Positions 39,137 to 48,104 of a stretch of DNA of 64,000 nucleotides are shown piece after piece. Where the stretch lies: positions 1-64,000 of the forward strand of contig NZ_CAMFIA010000021.1 of the NCBI RefSeq assembly GCF_945952405.1. Direction: 5' to 3'. The stretch comes from an uncultured Stenotrophomonas sp. (GTDB taxonomy: Bacteria > Pseudomonadota > Gammaproteobacteria > Xanthomonadales > Xanthomonadaceae). Below the pieces are notes generated by a model. The model saw nothing but the letters and a program-made list of their open reading frames with translations. It did not search any database and was not told where the DNA came from. How positions within the stretch are numbered: the stretch's first letter is position 1; every line of letters starts with the position of its first letter. The translations under genes were made by a program, and so were the position numbers.

Positions 39137-40747
39137 TTACTTGTCGCAGCCCTGCAGCTTCAGCGTCTGGCCGTGGCGCAGGCTGTAACCGGGGGCTTTC
39201 AGGCCATTGGCACGGGCCAGGGTCGGCACGTCGCACTGGAACTTCGCCGCAATGGCGCCCAGGGTCTCGCCCTTGGCCACCTTGTGGCTGCGCACCGGCT
39301 TCGGCCGCGCGGCCGGGGCCGGGCGCGGCGTCGCCACGGTCGCCACCGGTGTGGTCGGCACGCTGGTGGAGGCGGCCGCATCGGCCACCGGCACCACTCC
39401 ACCCACCGCCACGCTGCCGGTGTAGCTGGTGGCGGTCGGGCGCACGATCGCCGCGTTCAGGTCGGCCGTGATCAGGGTACGGGCCAGGTCGGCACGCGGA
39501 CCACTGACGCAGTTGCGCTGGTACAGCCCGGCGATGCGGGTGGTGGCATTGATCAGCGTACCGGCCGGAATCCAGCCATCGGCCTCATAACGCGGATTGA
39601 GGTTGCGCAGCGCGCGCATGTAGCCATCGCGGGTGCCGTGGCTGCCCAGGCAGATGGTCAGTTCGTAGATGGTGGTGGACTTGGCCAGGCGCAGCGTGGC
39701 CGGCTGCGCGCTGATCTTCGGGAACTCCACCCCGTACTGCTGCGGGTGCAGGAAGATCCAGGCCGCGGCGATCACCATCGGCACATAGTCCTTGGTCTCG
39801 CCCGGGAACTGGTTGTACACGCTGTCGGTCCAGAAGCTCTGGCCACCGCTCTGCTTGAAGACGCGGGCGGCGCGGCCTTCGCCACCGTTGTAGGCGGCCA
39901 CCGACATTTCCACGTTGTTGTTCAGTTCGCGCAGGCGCTCGTTGAGGTAGCTGGCGCTGGCCTCGGCCGCACTGCGTGCGTCGAAACGGGTGTCGAAGCC
40001 GGTACCGTCCGGGCCCAGCCCGAAGCGGCGGCCGGTGGCCGGCATGAACTGCATCAGGCCGGCAGCGCCGGCACGCGAGGAGGCGTGCACGCGACCGTTG
40101 GATTCCTTGGCCATGATGCCGAACAGCAGCGCCTCGGGCAGGCCGCGCTTTTCCCACTCCGGCCACATCACCGCGCGCAGGTTCTGGTAGTTCTCGTAGC
40201 TGGTCAGCAGCGCCGGGCGCATGTCGGTCAGCCAGCGCCGGATACCGGCCTGTACCGCCGGGTTGTACTCGACCATGGTGTCGAAGGCGTGCCGCTTGTC
40301 GTTCAGCAGCGCGGCGGCGCGGGCGGCCTCGGGAACGTCGGCGGTAAGCGGGCCGATATGGTCGGGGTCGGCTTCCAGGCGGTCACCGCCCTCGTCGGCC
40401 ACGTCATCGCTGGCGGCGGCATCGGCGTCGTGCTTGAGCAGGCGCTTGTAGCTGGCCAGCAGGGTGCCCATCTGGCAGCCCTTCTGCTTGACGCAGTCGT
40501 TGAGGACATCTTCCATGTCTTCCAGCGCGGCGTCGGCCTCGTTGCTGCCCTTGGGGTCGGCATTGGCGACCAGCAGCAGGGCATTGCTGTAGCGCTTCTC
40601 GGCGGCGGCCATGCGCTGTTGCAGCGCATCCACCTTCACCTTGTCCCGGGCCGAAACCCGCTGCGCATGGGCGTCGGGCGCCAGGGAAACCAGGCCGGCC
40701 AGGGCCAGCAGCGGCCAACCGCGGGAAATCAGGACAGGAACGGGCAT
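39137..40747 (-). CDS. MltD-like lytic transglycosylase with LysM
   Basis: A 536-aa exported murein hydrolase. A signal peptide (1-28, ending AHA) precedes a helical region to ~residue 200. The SLT domain carries the catalytic Glu E215 in GIMAKESNGRVHASS and the motifs AGAAGLMQFMPATG and SVAAYNGGEGR. A Thr/Ala/Pro linker leads to a C-terminal LysM domain (~485-533, SHKVAKGETLGAIAAKF). It cleaves glycan strands in the periplasm. It resembles MltD but has no lipobox and only one LysM. The ATG at 40747 is chosen because the signal starts there. Confidence 0.92.
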   Translation of the reverse strand: MPVPVLISRGWPLLALAGLVSLAPDAHAQRVSARDKVKVDALQQRMAAAEKRYSNALLLVANADPKGSNEADAALEDMEDVLNDCVKQKGCQMGTLLASYKRLLKHDADAAASDDVADEGGDRLEADPDHIGPLTADVPEAARAAALLNDKRHAFDTMVEYNPAVQAGIRRWLTDMRPALLTSYENYQNLRAVMWPEWEKRGLPEALLFGIMAKESNGRVHASSRAGAAGLMQFMPATGRRFGLGPDGTGFDTRFDARSAAEASASYLNERLRELNNNVEMSVAAYNGGEGRAARVFKQSGGQSFWTDSVYNQFPGETKDYVPMVIAAAWIFLHPQQYGVEFPKISAQPATLRLAKSTTIYELTICLGSHGTRDGYMRALRNLNPRYEADGWIPAGTLINATTRIAGLYQRNCVSGPRADLARTLITADLNAAIVRPTATSYTGSVAVGGVVPVADAAASTSVPTTPVATVATPRPAPAARPKPVRSHKVAKGETLGAIAAKFQCDVPTLARANGLKAPGYSLRHGQTLKLQGCDK

Positions 40748-40869
40748 TGATGGCACTGTGTGCGAAACAGGCAGGCAGAGTAGCGGCGCCGCCAAGGTCC
40801 GGGCAAGCCGACCTTCGGCCCGTCACCGCCGGCGGTTAACATTGGGCTATTCACCACAAGGGCTGGACC

Positions 40870-42375
40870 ATGGATCCGATTCTGCTCGGCAAAGGCATCA
40901 CCGACGATATTGCCGTCACCCTGCTGCCGAAACTCGGCAACCGCCACGGCCTGGTGGCCGGCGCCACCGGTACCGGCAAGACGGTGACCCTGATGACGCT
41001 GGCCGAAGGCTTCTCGCGGCTGGGCGTACCGGTGTTCCTGGCCGATGTGAAGGGCGATGTGTCCGGCCTGGCCGTGCCCGGCAGCGGCGCCGACAACCTG
41101 CTCCAGCGCGCCGCCGAGATCGGCGTGGCCGATTACGCGCCGGCGGCCAGCCCGACCATTTTCTGGGACCTGTACGGCAAGCTCGGCCACCCGGTGCGCA
41201 CCACCGTCAGCGAGATGGGCCCGACCCTGCTGTCGCGCATCCTCGAATTGAACGACACCCAGGCTGGCGTGCTCGACATCGTGTTCAAGCTGGCCGACGA
41301 CCGCGGCCTGCTGCTGCTCGACATGGACGACCTGCGTGCCCTGCTCGGCCTGGTCGCCGAGGAGCGCAAGGACATCTCGACCGAGTACGGCCTGGTCAGT
41401 GCGCAGTCGATCGCCGCGATCCAGCGTTCGGTGCTGCGCCTGGCACAGGATGGCGGCGAGCACTTCTTCGGCGAACCGGCCCTGGAGCTGGCCGACATCA
41501 TGCGGGTCAACCACGACGGCCACGGCATGATCGGCATCCTCGCCGCCGACCAGCTGGTGCTCAAGCCCAAGCTGTACTCCACCTTCCTGCTGTGGCTGCT
41601 GTCGGAGCTGTTCGAGCAGCTGCCGGAAGTGGGCGACCTGGACAAGCCGAAGCTGGTCTTCATCTTCGATGAGGCGCATCTGCTGTTCGACGATGCGCCG
41701 CCCTCGCTGGTGCAGCGCATCGAGCAGGTGGTGCGCCTGATCCGCTCCAAGGGCGTGGGCGTGTACTTCTGCTCGCAGTTCCCCGACGACGTGCCCGGCA
41801 ACATCCTCGGCCAGCTCGGCAACCGCGTGCAGCATGCACTGCGTGCGTTCACCCCGCGCGACCAGAAGGCCGTGAAGACCGCCGCCGAGACCTTCGTGCC
41901 GAACCCGAAGCTGGACGTGGCCAAGGTGCTGAGCCAGCTCGGCACCGGCGAGGCGCTGGTGTCCACGCTGCAGGACAAGGGTGTGCCGATGCCGGTGCAG
42001 CAGACCCTGATCGCGCCGCCGCGCTGCCGGATGGGGCCGATCACCGACGCCGAGCGCGCCCAGGTGCGCGCCGGCAGCCCGGTCGGCAGCCGCTACGACA
42101 CTGCGATCAACCGCGAATCGGCGGCGGAACTGCTGGCCCAGCGCGCGCAGAAGACCAGCGAACAGGCACAGGCCCCCGCCGCACGCAGCCGCGAGCAGGA
42201 CGACGCGCAGGAAGGCGGCTTCGGCCAGGCGATCAAGGACGCGATCTTCGGCACCAAGCGTCGCCAGGGCATGATCGAGACCATGGCCAAGCAGACCACG
42301 CGCACCGTCGGCACCAAGCTGGGCAACCAGATCGTGCGCGGCCTGCTGGGTGGCATCTTCGGCGGCAAGCGCTGA
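40870..42375 (+). CDS. HerA-like ATPase, DUF853 family
   Basis: A 501-aa cytoplasmic P-loop ATPase of the HerA/FtsK-related DUF853 group (E. coli YjgR-like). Walker A is GATGTGKT (31-38), Walker B is KLVFIFDEAHLLFDD, and an arginine-finger region near RLIRSKGVGVYFCSQFP follows. A glutamine/alanine-rich linker precedes a C-terminal Gly-rich helix (VRGLLGGIFGGKR). The role is unknown. It stands alone on the plus strand, followed by a hairpin. Confidence 0.88.
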   Translation: MDPILLGKGITDDIAVTLLPKLGNRHGLVAGATGTGKTVTLMTLAEGFSRLGVPVFLADVKGDVSGLAVPGSGADNLLQRAAEIGVADYAPAASPTIFWDLYGKLGHPVRTTVSEMGPTLLSRILELNDTQAGVLDIVFKLADDRGLLLLDMDDLRALLGLVAEERKDISTEYGLVSAQSIAAIQRSVLRLAQDGGEHFFGEPALELADIMRVNHDGHGMIGILAADQLVLKPKLYSTFLLWLLSELFEQLPEVGDLDKPKLVFIFDEAHLLFDDAPPSLVQRIEQVVRLIRSKGVGVYFCSQFPDDVPGNILGQLGNRVQHALRAFTPRDQKAVKTAAETFVPNPKLDVAKVLSQLGTGEALVSTLQDKGVPMPVQQTLIAPPRCRMGPITDAERAQVRAGSPVGSRYDTAINRESAAELLAQRAQKTSEQAQAPAARSREQDDAQEGGFGQAIKDAIFGTKRRQGMIETMAKQTTRTVGTKLGNQIVRGLLGGIFGGKR

Positions 42376-42388
42376 GTTGTACCCCAGA

Positions 42389-42421
42389 GCCGGCGTTCTT
42401 TCCCGTGGAAAGGACGCCGGC
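42389..42421. terminator. Hairpin between the HerA-like gene and greB
   Basis: GCCGGCGT (42389-42396) pairs with ACGCCGGC (42414-42421), and inner TCTTTCC/GGAAAGGA segments extend the stem imperfectly. No T-run follows. It is probably the 3' end structure of the HerA-like mRNA. Confidence 0.5.
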
Positions 42422-42466
42422 CGTATCCCCTGATCCATCGTTCCCCCGCACAAGAAGCCGTACCGC

Positions 42467-42973
42467 ATGTCCCGTTGGCGTCCCCCCGCAGAAAAGAGCA
42501 CTGCCCTGATCACCGCCGCCGGCCACGCCCGGCTGAAGGCCGAACTGGACGAACTGTGGCGGGTGCGGCGACCCGAGGTGGTCAAGGCACTGGCTGCCGC
42601 CGCGGCCGAAGGTGACCGCTCGGAGAACGCCGAGTACACCTACCGCAAGAAGCAGCTGGGCGAGATCGATCGGCGCGTGCGCTACCTGACCAAGCGCCTG
42701 GAATCACTGCGCGTGGTCGATACCACGCCGACCGATCCGCAGGCGGTGTTCTTCGGTGCATGGGTGGAACTGGAGAATGTGGACAGTGGCGACACCAGCC
42801 GCTACCGCATCGTCGGCCCGGACGAGACCGATGCCGGCCTCGGCTGGATCAGCATCGATTCACCCCTGGCCCGCGCGCTGCTGAAGAAGCGGCTGGACGA
42901 CGAGTTCTCGGTGGAGCTGCCCGGCGGGCAGTTCACCTTTGCGGTGATCGGCGTGGAGTACGCGCCCCTGTAG
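42467..42973 (+). CDS. greB: Transcription elongation factor GreB
   Basis: GreB binds the RNA polymerase secondary channel and stimulates cleavage of backtracked transcripts. The 168-aa product has the N-terminal coiled coil with the acidic tip [14 protein letters not shown] and the C-terminal FKBP-like domain ([20 protein letters not shown]). The sequence [13 protein letters not shown] favours GreB over GreA. The TAG stop lies next to a GTAG repeat. Confidence 0.95.
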   Translation: MSRWRPPAEKSTALITAAGHARLKAELDELWRVRRPEVVKALAAAAAEGDRSENAEYTYRKKQLGEIDRRVRYLTKRLESLRVVDTTPTDPQAVFFGAWVELENVDSGDTSRYRIVGPDETDAGLGWISIDSPLARALLKKRLDDEFSVELPGGQFTFAVIGVEYAPL

Positions 42974-42986
42974 CGTCCGCCCCCTC

Positions 42987-43010
42987 AGCCGAGCATGGGC
43001 TCGGCTCTAC
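42987..43010 (-). repeat. SMAG-type GTAG hairpin overlapping a stop codon
   Basis: On the minus strand GTAG is followed by AGCCGAGC-CCAT-GCTCGGCT, a perfect 8-bp stem. The GTAG head contains the TAG stop codon of the DUF3025 gene (43007-43009). It lies between the convergent greB and DUF3025 genes. Confidence 0.8.
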
Positions 43011-43849
43011 AACGGCAACAGCACCAGCGGCGGCGGGTACTGGCGACCGGCGCGCAATGGGCGGAAGTAGTCGGCATTGCGATAGAAGGTGGAATCCTGC
43101 ACGCCATGCCAGCCGGGAATACCGGCCAATGGCAGGGGCCGCAGCTGCAGTGGATCGGTCACTACCCTGCCCTCGGTGATGGCCGCGGTCACCGCGTCGA
43201 CACAGTCGACATCGACATCGCCACGCACCACCACGCACTTGCCCACCAGCAGTCGCCCGGGCAGCAGCGCCTGCTCCATCAGCGCATGGCCGAACACCGC
43301 AGCAATCGCGATCGCGCCGCTCTGCCAACCGTCCGGATTGAACAGTGCACGCCAGTCGTGCACATCCCACGCGGCCAGCAACCTGTCATCACGCACACGC
43401 ACGATCACACCGGTTTCATCGAACTGGGTCAGGGCCGCCTGCGCGCGGTTGCGCTGGCCGGGTGGCATCGCCCCGGCATGCCGGCATTGCTGCGCGTTGA
43501 GCGCCTGCTTGAGCCGCGGGTAGCAGGCCCACACCAGTGCATTGAACAGGTCGTGCCAGTTGTCGGCGCGGGTGGCGATACGCCCCTGCGCGATGCGGGC
43601 TTCGTAATGCAGGCCGTCGGCCAGCAGCGCCGCATCCTGCTCGACCAGGCGCTTGCCGCCGGTCAGCGCCAGGCGTGCGTCCAGCGCTGCAACCGACGGC
43701 CACGCCGGGCCGGTCAGCAGCTCACGGAACTCGCCCAGCCCTGCAAACAGCGGATGCTCGAACGCACGGGGACCGACCGCCGCACGGGGCGGCGGCATGA
43801 AGCGCCGGGAACCGCCTCCGTCGCCTCCGGCGGCGGTTCCTGCACTCAC
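43007..43849 (-). CDS. DUF3025 family protein
   Basis: A 280-aa soluble protein. The family signature is the segment [20 protein letters not shown] followed by LKQALNAQQ and, further on, [12 protein letters not shown]. Short conserved C-terminal stretches include [10 protein letters not shown] and [11 protein letters not shown]. No catalytic function is known for the family. The GTG start overlaps the rimO stop (GTGA), so it is probably coupled to rimO, and the stop codon is supplied by a GTAG repeat. Confidence 0.8.
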   Translation of the reverse strand: MSAGTAAGGDGGGSRRFMPPPRAAVGPRAFEHPLFAGLGEFRELLTGPAWPSVAALDARLALTGGKRLVEQDAALLADGLHYEARIAQGRIATRADNWHDLFNALVWACYPRLKQALNAQQCRHAGAMPPGQRNRAQAALTQFDETGVIVRVRDDRLLAAWDVHDWRALFNPDGWQSGAIAIAAVFGHALMEQALLPGRLLVGKCVVVRGDVDVDCVDAVTAAITEGRVVTDPLQLRPLPLAGIPGWHGVQDSTFYRNADYFRPLRAGRQYPPPLVLLPL

Positions 43850-45207
43850 AGCATCTTGAGGTCGAACGCCGGCCGGGCCGCCGACGGCAGCGCGTCACCG
43901 TACAGGTCGTGCTCGTCGCTCTCGGTGATCTCCACATCAACGAACTCGCCCACGCGCAGCGGCACCTGGTCGGCGTTCTGGATATGCACCAGGCCGTCGA
44001 TCTCGGGCGCATCGGCCTTGGAGCGGGCCACGGCGATATCGCCTTCGATGGCGTCCACCAGGCATTGCTGCACGGTGCCGATCTTGGCTTCCAGGCGGGC
44101 GGCGGAAATCTGCGCCTGCTTTTCCATGAAGCGCGCCAGGCGCTCCTGCTTCACTTCCTCCGGCACGGCATCCGGCAGGTCGTTGGCGGTGGCCCCCTCG
44201 ACCGGCGAATAGGCGAATGCGCCCACGCGGTCCAGCTGCGCTTCGTCGAGGAACGACAACAGCTCCTCGAACTCGGCTTCGGTCTCGCCCGGGAAGCCGA
44301 CGATGAAGGTCGAACGCACGGTGATGTCCGGTGCGAGGCGGCGCCAGTTCTGCACGCGCTCCAGCGTCTTCTCGACCGCACCCGGGCGCTTCATCAGGCG
44401 CAGGATGCGCGGGCTGGCATGCTGGAACGGGATGTCCAGGTACGGCAGGATGCGGTTCTCGGCCATCAGCGGCACCACCTCGTCCACGTGCGGGTACGGG
44501 TAGACGTAGTGCATGCGCACCCACGCATCCAGCTCGGACAGGCCTTCACACAGCGCCTTCAACCGGGTCTGGTAGGCCTTGTCGCGCCACATCTTCTCGG
44601 CGTACTTCACGTCCACGCCGTAGGCCGAGGTGTCCTGCGACACCACCAGCAGTTCCTTCACCCCGCCACGCACCAGGCGCTCGGCTTCGCGCAGCACTTC
44701 ATCGACCGGGCGCGAGACCAGCTTGCCGCGCATCGACGGGATGATGCAGAAGCTGCACTTGTGGTTGCAGCCCTCGGAAATCTTCAGGTACGCGTAATGG
44801 CGCGGGGTCAGCTTGATGCCGTAATCAGGCACCAGGTCCACGAAGGGATCGTGCTTGGGCGGCAGCGCTTCGTGCACCGCTTCCATCACGCTCTGGTAAT
44901 CCTGCGGGCCGGACACCGCCAGCACGTTGGGATACGCCTCGCGGATCTGCTCCGGGCGCTTGCCCAGGCAACCGGTGACGATCACCTTGCCGTTCTGGTT
45001 CATCGCCTCGCCGATCGCGTCCAGCGATTCGGTCACTGCCGAATCGATGAAGCCGCAGGTATTGACCACCACCACGTCGGCCGAATCGTAGGACGGGACG
45101 ATGTCGTAGCCCTCCGAGCGGAGCTGGGTAAGGATGCGCTCGGAATCGACAAGGGCCTTCGGGCAGCCAAGGCTGACGAAGCCGACTTTGGGGTTCAGCT
45201 GGGACAT
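43846..45207 (-). CDS. rimO: Ribosomal protein uS12 methylthiotransferase RimO
   Basis: RimO is a radical-SAM enzyme that methylthiolates Asp88/89 of ribosomal protein S12. From ATG 45207 ([18 protein letters not shown]) the product is 453 aa. The N-terminal UPF0004 domain has cluster cysteines in LGCPK, NTCGFID and [11 protein letters not shown]. The radical-SAM motif is [13 protein letters not shown], and a TRAM domain ends the protein. An in-frame extension upstream of 45207 has no family similarity. The sequence around its start is repeated at 46552-46671. Confidence 0.97.
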   Translation of the reverse strand: MSQLNPKVGFVSLGCPKALVDSERILTQLRSEGYDIVPSYDSADVVVVNTCGFIDSAVTESLDAIGEAMNQNGKVIVTGCLGKRPEQIREAYPNVLAVSGPQDYQSVMEAVHEALPPKHDPFVDLVPDYGIKLTPRHYAYLKISEGCNHKCSFCIIPSMRGKLVSRPVDEVLREAERLVRGGVKELLVVSQDTSAYGVDVKYAEKMWRDKAYQTRLKALCEGLSELDAWVRMHYVYPYPHVDEVVPLMAENRILPYLDIPFQHASPRILRLMKRPGAVEKTLERVQNWRRLAPDITVRSTFIVGFPGETEAEFEELLSFLDEAQLDRVGAFAYSPVEGATANDLPDAVPEEVKQERLARFMEKQAQISAARLEAKIGTVQQCLVDAIEGDIAVARSKADAPEIDGLVHIQNADQVPLRVGEFVDVEITESDEHDLYGDALPSAARPAFDLKML

Positions 45208-45326
45208 GGAATCGCGGGACTCTGGGGGCCTGGGCCCCTGCCGCCATGGCAGGGGATCCTGGGGGCCGGGGGCCTGAAAGGGCGCCAGTATACCGGGGTT
45301 GGCGGCCACGCTCTGAATGGCCAGCC
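45160..45326. repeat. Copy A of a duplicated rimO-start segment
   Basis: This stretch includes the first ~16 codons of rimO and its upstream leader. It recurs in diverged form at 46552-46671. Shared blocks include CATGGAATCGCGGGAC, CCTGAAAGGGCGCCAG versus CCTGAAAGGCGCCAG, and GGCGGCCACG followed by a GGCCAGCC. Copy A has an extra ~50 nt of G/C-rich sequence between the first two blocks. Confidence 0.7.
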
Positions 45327-45544
45327 CGAACGGAATCCCTGAATCTCAGCAAGCCCCCCCCCCTGCCGGTCAGCACGCACGATCGCCCAGGACGCAGGCG
45401 CACGTAGCGCCTGCGTGCAAGAATCACAAAGGGTCTGAGTCAATGCATGCCGCTGCGTGACCGGCACGGGGGCCCGCCCCTGTGGCGAGGCCCAACAGCC
45501 GGGTCGAATCGCAGATTACGGGACCAGCTCATTGGATCAGGGCA
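45327..45544. other. Gene-free stretch upstream of rimO
   Basis: Together with copy A this forms a 337-nt region without a gene. It holds one strong hairpin, ACGCAGGCGC-ACGTA-GCGCCTGCGT (45392-45416). GC drops towards 45500. I see no clear promoter or reading frame. Confidence 0.5.
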
Positions 45545-46252
45545 TCAATACACGTTGATTGATCCGTTGTTTGTTGAGCAAACCCGCGGAATGCACGCCG
45601 ACATGGCCGTCGGAATGACTCCCCGCCTTACGCCGATGCATACAACCTGAAGGGTATACGTGCCGGTGAATGGACCGGTGTGTTCATCGCTTGCGGACGT
45701 CGTGCAGCGCCCATTATCAAGAGACAGTGCCCCGCTGGCCTTTCCCGCCAATGAGCTTTGAGAACGGGCCGTTCCAACCGAATTGAAATTGACGCCGATT
45801 GGCGCACTGCCACTGGGCGCCAATGCGAAAACATAATAGCCCGCCAAGGGTTGCACCATGTCACTGGCGGATGGCTTGAATTTCGCAGCTGGATCCGACT
45901 CGCCTTCACAGGACCAACCGACCACTGCCGATTCGCCGGAAATGATAGTTTCGCCATGCCTCGCCTTTGAATTGGTGACTTCACAGGCGGCTTGATGATA
46001 GAGCTTTGTGGGCTCGGTCTGGTCATTGTAGCGATACACGTAGCCGCCCTTTCCATCCTTGAAAAGGCGCACCTGGACGGTCACTTCCCCGCCGTTGAAA
46101 TCGGAAAGACGCACAGTCCGCTCGACCCACTGCTTTCCATCCGATGACGCCATCTGGCGGTCCTGATATGTCGGCTGATTGGCCAAGGCCACTGCGGGGA
46201 TTGCTGCAGCCAACAGCGCAGACAAAACACCAAATCCCTTTTGGATCTTCAT
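45545..46252 (-). CDS. Orphan secreted protein in a lower-GC patch
   Basis: I do not recognise this 235-aa protein. It has a signal peptide (MKIQKGFGVLSALLAAAIPA, cleavage near ALA at 24), then a beta-rich globular region with evenly spaced Thr/Ser/Gly and cysteines in ACEV, WSCEG and GRCTT. The last ~30 residues after YTLQVVC (from IGVRRGV to NGSINVY) look unlike the rest and may be read-through of an ancestral stop or a frameshifted tail. Codon use is less GC-biased than in its neighbours and the gene is flanked by copies of the rimO start, suggesting acquisition. The role is unknown. Confidence 0.6.
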   Translation of the reverse strand: MKIQKGFGVLSALLAAAIPAVALANQPTYQDRQMASSDGKQWVERTVRLSDFNGGEVTVQVRLFKDGKGGYVYRYNDQTEPTKLYHQAACEVTNSKARHGETIISGESAVVGWSCEGESDPAAKFKPSASDMVQPLAGYYVFALAPSGSAPIGVNFNSVGTARSQSSLAGKASGALSLDNGRCTTSASDEHTGPFTGTYTLQVVCIGVRRGVIPTAMSACIPRVCSTNNGSINVY

Positions 46253-46755
46253 CTATGAAACTCCATTTGACGGACGTCCGTGCCTTCTACGCCACGCCTG
46301 GAAAACAGGTCAAGTAACGATAAACCGATCGCCGAGTTAATAAAATTTCGCCCGGATCCACAATGTGATTCACGACACGGACCACCTGTTGCATCAGCCA
46401 GTTATTCAATTGCCGGCGCCGGATAAATCCACCAGACCTCCCGTTCACGCATCGAAGGTGAATCAGGAATAACTCGCCCAGGAAGCGATGATTCCCAGAG
46501 AACAAACCGGGCGCGCATCGACTGCATTGACGACACCCGCCATAGCGCAGGCGGGCAGCCAGGCTGACCACACCGCCCTTGGGTCCACCCGCAACATGGA
46601 ATCGCGGGACCATGAAGCCTGAAAGGCGCCAGCACACCGGGGGGTGGCGGCCACGCCCCGAACGGCCAGCCGCCCGATCACGCACAGCCGCTGACACCGC
46701 GCTAACCCGCCCAGCGCCGACAATGCGTTCTGTTCCCCGCAACGAGGTAGACACG
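46253..46755. other. 503-nt gene-free region before the dienelactone hydrolase
   Basis: The left two-thirds is comparatively AT-rich and shows no convincing reading frame; short open frames lack coding bias and ribosome sites. The right third contains copy B of the rimO-start repeat. The last ~85 nt should hold the promoter of the dienelactone hydrolase gene, but no clear consensus is visible. Confidence 0.55.
46552..46671 (-). pseudogene. Copy B: decayed rimO 5' fragment and leader
   Basis: On the minus strand, an ATG followed by a rimO-like stretch (GTCAGCCTGGCTGCCCG against GTCAGCCTTGGCTGCCCG in rimO) aligns with the first ~16 rimO codons, but with indels that break the frame. The leader aligns with copy A over a further ~60 nt. 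Similarity stops at 46552, so only the very start of rimO was duplicated. Confidence 0.6.
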
Positions 46756-47427
46756 ATGGCCGAATGGATCACCCTGGACACGCATCACGGCCCGGTACGG
46801 GCCTGGCAGGCCCTGCCGGAGGGCACCCCGCGTGGCGGGCTGGTGGTGGTGCAGGAAATCTTCGGCGCCAACCCGCATATCCGCGGCGTCGCCGAACGCT
46901 TCGCCGCCGAAGGCTATGCGGTCCTGGCACCCTCGTTCTTCGACCTGGTCGATGGCGCCGAGGCCGATCCGGACGCCCTGCCCTACGACGCCGACGGCGT
47001 GAAGCAGGGCCTGGAACGGGTCGCCGCGCTTGGCATGGAGAAGGCGCTGGAAGTCGTGCGCGCCGCCGCCACGCGGCTGGCCCCGCAGGGCAAGGTGGGG
47101 ACGGTCGGCTATTGCTGGGGCGGCACCGTGGCCATGCTGTCGGCGCTGCGCCTGGGCCTGCCCTCGGTCAGCTATTACGGTGCGCGCAACGTCCAGTTCC
47201 TCGATGAGCCCCCCAAGGCCCCGCTGATCTTCCACTTCGGCGCCCAGGACCGCAGCATCCCGCCGGAGGCGGTGCAGGCCCACCGCGAGAAGCTGCCGCA
47301 GATGGCCACCTACGTCTACCCGGCCGACCATGCCTTCAACCGCGAGGTCGGACATGCGTATGATCCAGACAGCGCCGCCCTGGCGCTGCAACGCACCCTG
47401 GACTTCTTCTCGGAGCATCTTGGATGA
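46756..47427 (+). CDS. Dienelactone hydrolase family protein
   Basis: A 223-aa alpha/beta hydrolase. The catalytic triad is Cys120 (VGYCWGGTVA), Asp165 (GAQDRSIP) and His192 (ADHAFNR), with the accessory Glu34 in VVQEIFGA, as in dienelactone hydrolases. All key residues are present. No aromatic-degradation genes are nearby, so the natural substrate is unknown. The ATG at 46756 starts the conserved domain at once; the longer frame upstream runs through repeat copy B. The HIT gene overlaps its end by 4 nt. Confidence 0.9.
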   Translation: MAEWITLDTHHGPVRAWQALPEGTPRGGLVVVQEIFGANPHIRGVAERFAAEGYAVLAPSFFDLVDGAEADPDALPYDADGVKQGLERVAALGMEKALEVVRAAATRLAPQGKVGTVGYCWGGTVAMLSALRLGLPSVSYYGARNVQFLDEPPKAPLIFHFGAQDRSIPPEAVQAHREKLPQMATYVYPADHAFNREVGHAYDPDSAALALQRTLDFFSEHLG

Positions 47428-47846
47428 GCGATTTCGAACTCGATTCACGCCTGGCCACCGATAGCGTGCTGGTGGCCGAAGGACCGTTGTCGCAAGTGCG
47501 GTTGATGAACGACGAACGATTCCCCTGGCTGGTGCTGGTTCCGCGCCTGGCCGGGGTGACCGAATGGATCGAGCTGGATGGCGAGCAGCAGGACAAGCTG
47601 CGCACCGAGCTCAATCGTGCCTGCAAGGCCCTGAAGGGCTCGGACGGGGTGGAGAAGATCAACATCGGCGCACTGGGCAACATCGTGCGCCAGCTGCACT
47701 TCCATGTGATCGGCCGCCATGACGGCGATCCGGCCTGGCCGGGCCCGGTCTGGGGCAGTGGCCCGGCCCACCGCTACGAGCCGGCGGCGCTGGACCAGCA
47801 TGTCGCCTACTGGAAGGAACGGCTAGGATATCCAGCCCACTCCTGA
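47424..47846 (+). CDS. HIT-domain protein
   Basis: A 140-aa histidine-triad-fold nucleotide-binding protein. The conserved motif is NIVRQLHFHVIGRHDGDPAW; the first His of the HxHxH pattern is Gln, as in a group of proteobacterial HIT proteins. These usually act as nucleotide hydrolases or transferases; no specific substrate is evident. It is translationally coupled to the dienelactone hydrolase (ATGA overlap). Confidence 0.9.
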   Translation: MSDFELDSRLATDSVLVAEGPLSQVRLMNDERFPWLVLVPRLAGVTEWIELDGEQQDKLRTELNRACKALKGSDGVEKINIGALGNIVRQLHFHVIGRHDGDPAWPGPVWGSGPAHRYEPAALDQHVAYWKERLGYPAHS

Positions 47847-47861
47847 GCCTTCGCCGACCCG

Positions 47862-48029
47862 ATGCGATTCAACCTCGTTGCCGCCGTCCTGCTGATCCTG
47901 ATCGGCCTGTTCATGCTTGCCAGCAATCTCGGCTGGACGCACCTGAACCTGTCCAAGCTGCTGTTGACCTGGTGGCCGGTGGCACTGGTGGGCGTCGGCA
48001 TCGCGATGCTGTTCGGTCGCGGCAAATAA
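47862..48029 (+). CDS. Small membrane protein, DUF5668/LiaF-TM-like
   Basis: A 55-aa protein starting MRFNLVAAVLLILIGLFMLA. It has two hydrophobic helices (about 4-20 and 36-51), separated by SNLGWTHLNL, with a Trp-Trp-Pro turn and a short basic end. This pattern matches the two-helix LiaF-TM/DUF5668 membrane module. It is 15 nt after the HIT gene and before a strong terminator, so it is the last gene of that operon. The ribosome site is weak. Confidence 0.72.
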   Translation: MRFNLVAAVLLILIGLFMLASNLGWTHLNLSKLLLTWWPVALVGVGIAMLFGRGK

Positions 48030-48030
48030 C

Positions 48031-48055
48031 AAAGGCGGCGCAATGCGCCGCCTTT
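48031..48055 (+). terminator. Rho-independent terminator
   Basis: AAAGGCGGCGC-AAT-GCGCCGCCTTT is an 11-bp perfect stem with a 3-nt loop, directly after the small membrane protein stop and followed by GTTCC. Its A and T flanks allow use from either strand. Confidence 0.8.
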
Positions 48056-48104
48056 GTTCCCTGCAGCGCCGCGCGTCGCCCGGCGCTGCAACGGCCTGCC
48101 GCCA

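Noticed and set aside
40870..42375. HerA-like ATPase as part of a HerA-NurA or anti-phage system
   Set aside because: No nuclease, SIR2 or other defence partner is adjacent; neighbours are housekeeping genes.
46287..46781. 164-aa minus-strand frame upstream of the dienelactone hydrolase
   Set aside because: No coding bias or known motif. It runs through the decayed rimO-like copy and the hydrolase promoter region.
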